From: CSSed11-175R1 sp041685735
Lineage (GTDB): Bacteria > Actinomycetota > Nitriliruptoria > Nitriliruptorales > Nitriliruptoraceae
Assembly: GCA_041685735.1 (NCBI GenBank)
Contig: JAWLFE010000003.1
Span: 1-64,000 of the forward strand
Length of the DNA stretch: 64,000 nt
Direction of reading: 5' to 3'
Shown here: positions 25,412 through 32,373 of the stretch, one piece after another
Layout of the letters: each line of letters opens with the position of its first letter
Numbering within the stretch: the stretch's first letter is position 1
The notes under the pieces: generated by a model
Database searches by the model: none
Told to the model about the DNA's origin: nothing
What the model saw: the letters and a program-made list of their open reading frames with translations, nothing else
Program-made: the position numbers and the translations under genes

Positions 25412-27667
25412 GTGGCGTACATGTCGCTGTATCGCAAGTACCGGCCCCAGACGTTCGACGATGTCGTGGGCCAGACCCCCGTGATCCGGACGCTCGCGAA
25501 CGCGATCACCGAGGACCGGCTGCACCACGCGTACCTGTTCACGGGCCCTCGCGGGACCGGCAAGACCTCCACCGCCAGGATCCTGGCCAAGGCCATCAAC
25601 TGCGAACAGGGACCGACACCGACGCCCTGCAACACCTGCCGGCAGTGCACCGAGATCACGGACGGGTCGTCGGTCGACGTCATCGAACTGGACATGGCGT
25701 CGCATGGCGGCGTCGACGATGCACGTGAGCTTCGTGACCGCGCGATGTTCGCGCCCGCCAGCGCGCGTCGGAAGGTCTACATCCTGGACGAGGTCCACAT
25801 GGCCTCGACCGCAGCCTTCAACGCGCTGCTGAAGCTGATCGAGGAGCCACCGGCCCACGTCATGTTCGCCATGGCGACGACCGATCCGCAGAAGGTCCTG
25901 CCGACGATCATGTCCCGGGTGCAGCGGCTGGACCTACGGCGCGTCTCCGCCGCCGAGGTGGCGGGCAACGTCCGTCGGTTGTGTGAACTCGAGGGATACA
26001 CGATCGATGCTGGCGCCGTCGAGGCGATCGTGCGGGCCGGCGATGGATCGCTGCGCGACACCCAGTCGGTGCTCGAGCAGGTGCTGGCGTTCGCGGGGAC
26101 GGATGTGACCGTCGGCGATGTCGCCCAGGTCCTCGGTCAGACACCGGTGCAGCGCGTCGTCGAGGTGGTCGACCTTCTGGCCGCACGGGATGTGGCCGGA
26201 CTGCTCGCGGCGGTCCAGGGACTGGTCGATGAGGGCCACGACCTGCGCCGGTTCACGCTCGACCTCGTGCAGCACGTCCGGGACCTGCTGGTGCTGGGCG
26301 CCGCTCCCGACCGGCCGGACCTGGTCGACGCCACCGACGAGCGTCGTGCCCGACTGGAGGCGCAGGCCGCCGCGATGCCACCGGAGACCCTGTTGCGGGC
26401 CGTCACCGTGTTGGCGGCGACGGTGTCCGAGCAGCGGCTCGGCTCACCGCGCCTGCCGTTGGAGTTGGCGTTGGCCTCGCTGGTGGTCCCAAGCGAGTCT
26501 GCGCAGTTGGCCGAACTGACCGACCGGATCGCCCGACTGGAAGCCGGCATGGTCCCCGCCTCCCCGGGCGCTGCGGTCACGGACCCCGCGCCGACCCCGC
26601 CGTCTGACCCGGCCCGGCATGCGGCCGCAACCGTGGCGGCCGTGGTCGCCGCCGACGATGCGTCGGCGGACACCACGTCGGCGCCCGAACCGCCCGAGCG
26701 GCCCGATCCTGGACCGACCGGGGACGTCGCGCGCGAGGATCCCCCGACACCCGGTGAGACGGCACCGTCGGGTGGCAGCCATGCGGTTCCAGACGCCCCC
26801 GCGCCTGCCTCGGCAGCCGACGCTGCCGACGACGACACGGCTGACGAGGCCGACACGGCTGACGAGGCCGACGGGGCAGTCGGGGCAGTCGGTGCAGTCG
26901 GGGCAGACGGAGCCGACGAGCAGGAGCCGGCTGCGGGGTCCGCGGAGGCGGAGGACGACCTGACGCGGATCACCCGCCAGTGGGATGCGATCCTCGAGGT
27001 CGTCCGCGATGGCTCGCGACGACACCATGCGATCTTCCTGCCAGCGACACCCACCCGGGCCGGGCGCGGGATCCTCACCTTGCTCTACGGGCGTCGCTAC
27101 GCCTCCTTCCACGCGGCCAACGCCGGTTCCGGGACCTACGCCGAGGCGCTCCAGCGTGCGGTCGAACAGGTCACCGGCCTGCGCGTTCGCCTGGATATCG
27201 TCGTCGAGGGCGATGATGACCGGCGACGGCCGGTGCCGCCGAGCGTCACCCCCGACGACGCACGAACGCCCGTCTTCCACGAGGCTGGCGGTGCAGGGAC
27301 CTCGACGTCGCCGCCGACCGATCCGCCCGCTGGCGATCCACCCGCTGCCGGTCCACCCGCTGCCGACGCGGTGTCGGCGGACGACGGTGGCGGGGATGCT
27401 GGTGCGTCGGGCTCGACGCCCGACCCCGATGCTGCCCCGGACGCCGCCGCAGCCGGCGGGGGCGGTCCTGCGCCCGCGGCCGCTGGATCCTCTGGCCCGG
27501 CTGCGGCGCCGATCGAGGAACCCGTCGACGACGAGACCGCGGTCCGGGAGGCCGAGTTCGACGCACCGGCTGCCCAGGACCCACAGGCGGTGGGGCGGCT
27601 GCTGGCCGACGAGTTGGGCGCGGAGCTCGTCGACGAACTCCCGCCACCATCGGAACGTGAGGCCTGA
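25412..27667 (+). CDS. dnaX: DNA polymerase III subunits gamma/tau
   Basis: The 751-residue clamp-loader subunit starts at a GTG with GGAGG 7 bases upstream. Walker A is GPRGTGKTS (about 45-53), the zinc knuckle uses Cys64, Cys73, Cys76 and Cys79, and Walker B is YILDEVHM. The sensor region TTDPQKVLPTIMSR is present. After the clamp-loader domains, about residues 385-510 are a Pro/Asp/Ala-rich spacer with short repeats (TADEADTADEAD). A tau-like domain follows at about 515-600, then another Pro/Ala linker and an acidic tail. I see no A-rich slippery site, so a frameshifted gamma form is not supported. Confidence 0.95.
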   Translation: MAYMSLYRKYRPQTFDDVVGQTPVIRTLANAITEDRLHHAYLFTGPRGTGKTSTARILAKAINCEQGPTPTPCNTCRQCTEITDGSSVDVIELDMASHGGVDDARELRDRAMFAPASARRKVYILDEVHMASTAAFNALLKLIEEPPAHVMFAMATTDPQKVLPTIMSRVQRLDLRRVSAAEVAGNVRRLCELEGYTIDAGAVEAIVRAGDGSLRDTQSVLEQVLAFAGTDVTVGDVAQVLGQTPVQRVVEVVDLLAARDVAGLLAAVQGLVDEGHDLRRFTLDLVQHVRDLLVLGAAPDRPDLVDATDERRARLEAQAAAMPPETLLRAVTVLAATVSEQRLGSPRLPLELALASLVVPSESAQLAELTDRIARLEAGMVPASPGAAVTDPAPTPPSDPARHAAATVAAVVAADDASADTTSAPEPPERPDPGPTGDVAREDPPTPGETAPSGGSHAVPDAPAPASAADAADDDTADEADTADEADGAVGAVGAVGADGADEQEPAAGSAEAEDDLTRITRQWDAILEVVRDGSRRHHAIFLPATPTRAGRGILTLLYGRRYASFHAANAGSGTYAEALQRAVEQVTGLRVRLDIVVEGDDDRRRPVPPSVTPDDARTPVFHEAGGAGTSTSPPTDPPAGDPPAAGPPAADAVSADDGGGDAGASGSTPDPDAAPDAAAAGGGGPAPAAAGSSGPAAAPIEEPVDDETAVREAEFDAPAAQDPQAVGRLLADELGAELVDELPPPSEREA

Positions 27668-27765
27668 GCCGCGGATCCCGGCCGTGGTCGGTCGGATGGC
27701 CAGATGCCCTGGGTACGCTCCTGCGTGCGGCCGTCCGAGCAGCCCGTCCCCCGCGTGAGGCCAGT

Positions 27766-28362
27766 GTGTACGAAGGTGCCGTCCAGGACCTGATCGACGA
27801 ACTCGGGCGTCTGCCGGGCGTCGGCCCGAAGAGCGCGCAACGGATCGCGTTCCACCTGCTGCAGACCGAGCAGGCCGACGCCCAGCGACTCGCCGATGCG
27901 ATCACGACGGTCAAGGCGACCATCCGGTTCTGCACCCGCTGCTGGAACATCGCGGAGGCTGAGGAGTGCCGGATCTGCCGGGACACCCGACGGGACGGCT
28001 CCATCCTCTGCGTCGTCGAGGAGCCGCGGGATGTGGTCGCCATCGAGCGGACGCGTGAGTTCCAGGGCCGCTACCACGTCCTCGGGGGCGCGATCTCTCC
28101 GATCGACGGGATCGGGCCGGACGATCTGCACCTCAAGGAACTCGTGGCACGGTTGGACGCGGAGCCGGTCGACGAACTGATCCTGGCGATGAACCCCAAC
28201 GTCGAAGGTGAGGCGACCGCGTCGTACCTGTCCCGGCTGCTGTCGCCGCTCGGGGTACGGGTGACGCGGCTCGCCAGCGGCCTGCCCGTCGGGGGCGACC
28301 TCGACTACGCCGATGAGGTCACGCTCGGTCGTGCCTTCTCCGGACGGCGCGACATCCCCTGA
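27766..28362 (+). CDS. recR: Recombination protein RecR
   Basis: The 198-residue protein has a helix-hairpin-helix (LPGVGPKSAQRIAFHLL), a four-cysteine zinc motif (CTRCWN...ECRIC) and a Toprim domain (CVVEEPRDVVAIERT, NPNVEGEATASYL). RecR works with RecF/RecO to load RecA at gaps. The GTG at 27766 gives the normal start VYEGAVQDLIDELGRLPG. The gene follows dnaX by 98 bp. The small ebfC/ybaB gene that usually lies between dnaX and recR is absent here. Confidence 0.96.
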   Translation: MYEGAVQDLIDELGRLPGVGPKSAQRIAFHLLQTEQADAQRLADAITTVKATIRFCTRCWNIAEAEECRICRDTRRDGSILCVVEEPRDVVAIERTREFQGRYHVLGGAISPIDGIGPDDLHLKELVARLDAEPVDELILAMNPNVEGEATASYLSRLLSPLGVRVTRLASGLPVGGDLDYADEVTLGRAFSGRRDIP

Positions 28363-28494
28363 GCCGACCGGGCACGGGCGGGGTGGTTCATCGCTCTGTC
28401 CACCGGCGTATCATCACGGTCGGCCGCGGATCCTGGCATCGTGCCAGCCGCGGCTGCAGGTTGTTGGCACCCCCCCGAGGAGTTGGACGAGCCC

Positions 28495-29736
28495 GTGGCG
28501 ATCGTGGTCCAGAAGTACGGCGGCACGTCCGTCGGCGACGTCGACCGGATGAAGCGGGTCGCCGACCGTGTCGCGCGGACGCATCGGGACGGCAACCAGG
28601 TCGTGGTCGTCGTCTCCGCGATGGGCAAGACCACCGACGACCTCGTGACCATGGCACAGCGCATCTCCGAGCGTCCGCCGGAACGGGAACTGGACATCCT
28701 GCTGACCTCGGGTGAGCGGATCTCCATGTCGTTGCTGGCCATGGCGCTCCACGACCGTGAGGTCCCGGCCAAGTCGTTCACCGGGTCGCAGGCCGGGATC
28801 ATCACCGATGCGGTGCACGGCAAGGCTCGGATCGTGGACATCACCCCGGGCCGCGTCCAGGAGGCGCTCGATCAGGGCAACGTCGTGATCGTGGCGGGTT
28901 TCCAGGGGGTCAGCCAGGACACCAAGGACATCACGACGCTCGGGCGCGGGGGGTCGGACACCACCGCGGTCGCTCTGGCAGCTGCGCTCGACGCCGACGT
29001 CTGTGAGATCTACACCGATGTCGATGGGGTCTTCACGGCCGACCCGCGCATCGTCACCACCGCAGAGAAGATCAACCACGTCAGCTACGAAGAGATGCTC
29101 GAGATGGCGGCCCAGGGTGCCAAGGTGCTGCAGGTCCGCTCGGTCGAGTTCGGGCGCAACCACGGCGTACGCATCCACGTACGGTCATCGTTCAGCTACA
29201 GCGACGGCACGTGGGTGGGTCCAGAGGAGGACATTGTGGAGGACGCGATCATCTCCGGTGTCGCGCACGACACCTCGGAGGCCAAGCTCACGATCCAGCA
29301 GGTCCCCGACCGGCCCGGGGTCGCCTCCCGGCTGTTCGCGGCACTCGCCGATGACAACATCAACATCGACATGATCGTGCAGAACATCTCGGCGGATGGG
29401 CGCACGGACATCTCCTTCACGCTGCCTCGTGGCGACTGTGACAAGGCCCGGGCCGTGCTCGAACCGCTCTGCAACGAACTCGGTGCGGTCGGCGTGCGGC
29501 TCGACAGCGACATCGCCAAGGTGTCGTTGGTCGGTGCGGGGATGAAGACCCACCCGGGGGTGGCTGCCAAGATGTTCGGCGCGCTGTCCGCAGCCGGCGT
29601 CAACATCGAGATGATCTCCACCTCGACGATCCGGGTGTCGGTCGTGGTCGCCGGTGATCAGGTCGAGACGGCCGTCCAGGCGGTGCACGCCGCCTTCGGG
29701 TTGGGTGGCGACGGACTTCCGGAGGCATCAGCATGA
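28495..29736 (+). CDS. ask: Aspartate kinase, alpha subunit
   Basis: The 413-residue enzyme phosphorylates aspartate, the first step to lysine, threonine, methionine and diaminopimelate. The N-terminal kinase domain has VVQKYGGTSVG and the GRGGSDTTAVALA motif. Two ACT domains occupy the C-terminal 165 residues, as in the feedback-regulated alpha/beta class. The GTG at 28495 gives the canonical start VAIVVQKYGG. A TATCAT -10-like hexamer lies at 28409..28414. Its stop overlaps the asd start (ATGA), so the two are coupled. Confidence 0.95.
   Translation: MAIVVQKYGGTSVGDVDRMKRVADRVARTHRDGNQVVVVVSAMGKTTDDLVTMAQRISERPPERELDILLTSGERISMSLLAMALHDREVPAKSFTGSQAGIITDAVHGKARIVDITPGRVQEALDQGNVVIVAGFQGVSQDTKDITTLGRGGSDTTAVALAAALDADVCEIYTDVDGVFTADPRIVTTAEKINHVSYEEMLEMAAQGAKVLQVRSVEFGRNHGVRIHVRSSFSYSDGTWVGPEEDIVEDAIISGVAHDTSEAKLTIQQVPDRPGVASRLFAALADDNINIDMIVQNISADGRTDISFTLPRGDCDKARAVLEPLCNELGAVGVRLDSDIAKVSLVGAGMKTHPGVAAKMFGALSAAGVNIEMISTSTIRVSVVVAGDQVETAVQAVHAAFGLGGDGLPEASA
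29236..29736 (+). CDS. Aspartate kinase, beta subunit (internal in-frame start)
   Basis: A GTG at 29236, in frame with the alpha subunit, follows a near-perfect ribosome binding site AGAGGAGG at 29223..29230, 5 bases away. It would give a 166-residue protein made of the two ACT domains, starting VEDAIISGVA. Aspartokinases of the alpha2-beta2 type in corynebacteria, mycobacteria and Bacillus make just such a beta subunit from inside the alpha gene. The sequence supports translation but does not prove it. Confidence 0.8.
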   Translation: MEDAIISGVAHDTSEAKLTIQQVPDRPGVASRLFAALADDNINIDMIVQNISADGRTDISFTLPRGDCDKARAVLEPLCNELGAVGVRLDSDIAKVSLVGAGMKTHPGVAAKMFGALSAAGVNIEMISTSTIRVSVVVAGDQVETAVQAVHAAFGLGGDGLPEASA

Positions 29737-30821
29737 GTGTGTCAGCGATCGATCACGGCCACGCGGTCCGCATCGCCATCGTCGGTGCGACCGGTGCCGT
29801 GGGCACCGAACTCCGGCGCCTGCTCGACGAGCGGGACGTCCCGATCGACGGCGACCCGGTGTTCCTCGCCTCGGAGCGCTCCGCCGGATCACGGCTGCCG
29901 TGGAAGCATCGGGACGTCGAGGTCCAGGCGATCAGTGCCGAGGCGTTCGACGGTATCGACATCGCCATCTTCTCCGCAGGGGGGACGCGGTCCAAGGAGT
30001 GGGGCCCGGTCGCGGCCGCAGCCGGCGCGGTCGTGGTGGACAACTCATCGGCGTGGCGGATGGATGACGACGTGCCGTTGGTCGTCAGCGAGGTCAACCC
30101 CGACGCGGTGGCGCGTCGACCGCGGGGGATCGTCGCGAACCCCAACTGCACCACCATGGTCCTGATGGTCGCCGCCAAGCCGTTGCACGACGCGCTGGGA
30201 CTGACCGAGGTGGTCGCGACCTCCTACCAGGCGGCCGGTGGCGCTGGGATGTCGGGGATGAACGAGCTACTGGCGCAGACCCAGAGGCTCGTTCAGCAGC
30301 CCGACGTCCTCCAGACCGACGGAGCGAGCGCCGAAGCCGGCGAGTCAGCCGAGGTGTTCTCCAAGGCGCTGGCGTTCAACGTGCTGGCCCACTGCGGATC
30401 GTTCACCGACGCCCGCTACACCGACGAGGAGTGGAAGCTCGTCAACGAGTCCCGAAAGATCCTGAGCCTTCCGGCCCTGCGCATGTCGCCGACGTGCGTG
30501 CGCGTCCCCGTCCTGGTGGGTCACGCCATCAACGCCCGCCTGACCTTCACCGAGCCGGTGCAACGCGAGGCGGCGATGCAGGCCCTGGCGGATGCGCCGG
30601 GACTCATCATCGAGGACGGGATCGGGACGAACGGTGAGCCGCTGGCCTACCCGACCCCGCTGGCCTCGGCCGGGCGCGATGAGGTCTTCGTCGGACGGGT
30701 CCGGGAGGACCTCGGCGACCCCTACAGCCTCAACCTGTTCGTCGTCGGAGACAACCTCCTCAAGGGTGCGGCCCTGAACGCGGTCCAGATCGCTGAGCTG
30801 ATCGTCGCCGAGCGGACGTGA
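29733..30821 (+). CDS. asd: Aspartate-semialdehyde dehydrogenase
   Basis: The 362-residue NADPH enzyme reduces aspartyl phosphate to the semialdehyde. It has the nucleotide motif IVGATGAVGTEL (about 16-27) and catalytic Cys139 in NPNCTTM. The catalytic His is in VPVLVGHAINARL, and the tail NLLKGAALNAVQIAE is typical. It overlaps ask by 4 bases, a standard ask-asd operon. The first ten residues are non-conserved, but no better start codon follows. Confidence 0.95.
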   Translation: MSVSAIDHGHAVRIAIVGATGAVGTELRRLLDERDVPIDGDPVFLASERSAGSRLPWKHRDVEVQAISAEAFDGIDIAIFSAGGTRSKEWGPVAAAAGAVVVDNSSAWRMDDDVPLVVSEVNPDAVARRPRGIVANPNCTTMVLMVAAKPLHDALGLTEVVATSYQAAGGAGMSGMNELLAQTQRLVQQPDVLQTDGASAEAGESAEVFSKALAFNVLAHCGSFTDARYTDEEWKLVNESRKILSLPALRMSPTCVRVPVLVGHAINARLTFTEPVQREAAMQALADAPGLIIEDGIGTNGEPLAYPTPLASAGRDEVFVGRVREDLGDPYSLNLFVVGDNLLKGAALNAVQIAELIVAERT

Positions 30822-30857
30822 CGGCCCCGTCGTGATCGCTGCCATCGGTGTTGCCGC

Positions 30858-31160
30858 TCAGGGCCTGGCAGGATCCGTGGCTCCACAGGTGCACGGTGAC
30901 GTGCTGCACTTGGGGCAGCCCTCGGCGTAGCGCTGCGCCGCCTCATCGAGGTCGACGTCACACAGGTCGGCCAGGGTCACGAGCCAGGCCAGGACGTCGG
31001 AGAACTCCTCGACGCGCTCCGCGTGTCCCTGACGGCGGATCGCCCGGGACAGTTCACCGACCTCCTCGATGAACCAGCCGAAGGTGGCATCGGTCCCGCG
31101 TGCCCGGTCCTGCGCGCCGTAGGTCTCCCGGATCGAACGCTGCAGTGCGGTGAGTTCCAT
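30858..31160 (-). CDS. MazG-like NTP pyrophosphohydrolase with C-terminal Cys-rich tail
   Basis: The 100-residue protein matches a single MazG-type helical domain, with the metal motif EEVGELSRAIRR and the second acidic helix VEEFSDVLAWLVTLADL. These give an ExxE...ExxD set for Mg2+. The C-terminus adds CPKCSTSPCTC, a likely zinc-binding tail. Family members hydrolyse nucleoside triphosphates to monophosphates, often non-canonical or alarmone nucleotides. It is convergent with asd and shorter than full MazG, so it probably works as a dimer or tetramer. Confidence 0.88.
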   Translation of the reverse strand: MELTALQRSIRETYGAQDRARGTDATFGWFIEEVGELSRAIRRQGHAERVEEFSDVLAWLVTLADLCDVDLDEAAQRYAEGCPKCSTSPCTCGATDPARP

Positions 31161-31230
31161 CGTTGCCTCCGGGTCCTGGGTGAAGGCGAGGACCGTGGTC
31201 GCGGGCGGTGTCAGCTGCCGCGGACGGCCC

Positions 31231-31281
31231 GGACGACGGACGCGCGGTCCCCCGTCTGGCGGGACCGCGCGTCCGTCGTCC
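31231..31281 (-). terminator. Very long perfect hairpin, probable terminator of tRNA-Pro
   Basis: GGACGACGGACGCGCGGTCCC (31231..31251) and its exact complement (31261..31281) form a 21-bp stem with a 9-base loop. It lies 11 bp past the 3' end of the tRNA on the minus strand. No T-tract follows. The same element may also separate the tRNA from the downstream MazG-like gene. Confidence 0.7.
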
Positions 31282-31292
31282 TGTCGTGCGGA

Positions 31293-31370
31293 TGGTCGGG
31301 ATGGGCGGATTCGAACCGCCGGCCTCCTCGTCCCGAACGAGGCGCGCTAACCAAGCTGCGCTACATCCCG
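31293..31370 (-). tRNA. tRNA-Pro(CGG)
   Basis: On the minus strand the acceptor CGGGATG pairs with CATCCCG. The D-arm contains AGCTTGGTTAGC, the anticodon loop is TTCGGGA with anticodon CGG, and the T-loop is GGTTCGAATCC. The encoded CCA is the complement of 31293..31295. Confidence 0.95.
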
Positions 31371-31482
31371 TCGCTGCACGAAGGGCTCCCGATCGGGAGC
31401 GGCCCGGAGCCTACCTGTGGGCTGACAGGGGCGCGAACCAGTGATGGCGGTGCCCCGCTTGCCCGACCGGCCGCCGTCGGCA

Positions 31483-32373
31483 TCAGCCGGTGAGCTCGAG
31501 CAACGTCGCCTCCGGTCGGCAAGCGAAGCGGAACGGTGCGTAGCGCGAATGACCGAGACCCGGCGAGACGTGCAGCCAACGGCCGCGGTACCGCGACGCG
31601 CCTCGGATCTGGTCCAGAGGGAGGTCACAGTTGCCCACCACGGCCCCGATCGGTGGGAACCGGACCTGGCCGCCGTGGGTATGGCCGGACAACAGCAGAT
31701 CGTGGCCGGCTTCGACCAGCACATCCAGGGCAGCGGTGTAGGGAGCGTGCACCAGGCCGAGGTTGCACAGCACCTGCTCGTCGTCTGGTGGCGTGACCGT
31801 TGCCGCATCGGGAAGCACCGTGGTGGCCAGATGCGGATCGTCGATACCGCCGATCCCGACCCTGCCCGATGCGGTGTCGAGGCTGAAGGCCTCGTTCGAC
31901 AGGGTTCGGTATCCGGCGTGTGCGAGACCGTCGATCAGGTGGTCCGTCTCGAGCGGTACGCCGTGGATGCGTCGTTCGGGCTTCGTGAAGTAGGCGGTCG
32001 GTGACTTGGCGACCGGGCCGAACAGGTCGTTGCTGCCGAGCACGACCAGCCCGGGTCGGTCGCGTGAGGTCAGCGGCGCCAGAGCGGCGACGGTCAGGTC
32101 CTCAGCGTGTTCAGCTCCGAGCAGGTCACCCGTGATCACGACCAGGTCGTGGTCCTCGTCGGCGAGCGAGTGGAGGAACCGGATCCGGTGGTCCTGCCCC
32201 GGGATGAGGTGGATATCACTGATGTGCAGGATCGTCAGCCGGCCCGCCGAGCGCAGCGTGCGGGGCAGGACGAGGCGACGCAGCCGGTACCAGCGACGCT
32301 CGATGAGCGAGCCGTAGGCGATGCAGGCCGCTGCCGCCGCCGCGCCGGCACCGAGGATCCGGGTGGCACCCAC
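31483..32373 (-). CDS. Metallophosphoesterase (calcineurin-like)
   Basis: The 296-residue protein has an N-terminal hydrophobic anchor (about 5-20), then the dinuclear metal motifs: ISDIHL, VITGDLL, VVLGSNDLFGP and SGHTHGGQV. The GSND variant of the usual GNHD motif is, as I recall, shared by the actinobacterial group next to PonA2 (Rv3683 in M. tuberculosis). It directly follows the penicillin-binding protein gene with no spacing. This conserved pairing suggests a role in cell-envelope metabolism. The substrate is unknown. Confidence 0.9.
   Translation of the reverse strand: MGATRILGAGAAAAAACIAYGSLIERRWYRLRRLVLPRTLRSAGRLTILHISDIHLIPGQDHRIRFLHSLADEDHDLVVITGDLLGAEHAEDLTVAALAPLTSRDRPGLVVLGSNDLFGPVAKSPTAYFTKPERRIHGVPLETDHLIDGLAHAGYRTLSNEAFSLDTASGRVGIGGIDDPHLATTVLPDAATVTPPDDEQVLCNLGLVHAPYTAALDVLVEAGHDLLLSGHTHGGQVRFPPIGAVVGNCDLPLDQIRGASRYRGRWLHVSPGLGHSRYAPFRFACRPEATLLELTG

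Noticed and set aside
25412..27667. Programmed frameshift in dnaX giving a gamma subunit
   Set aside because: No A-rich slippery heptamer or following hairpin is evident, and the GC-rich sequence offers no credible site.
31483..32373. Loss of the GNHD metal motif in the metallophosphoesterase
   Set aside because: The GSND variant appears to be normal for this actinobacterial subgroup, so it is not a sign of inactivation.
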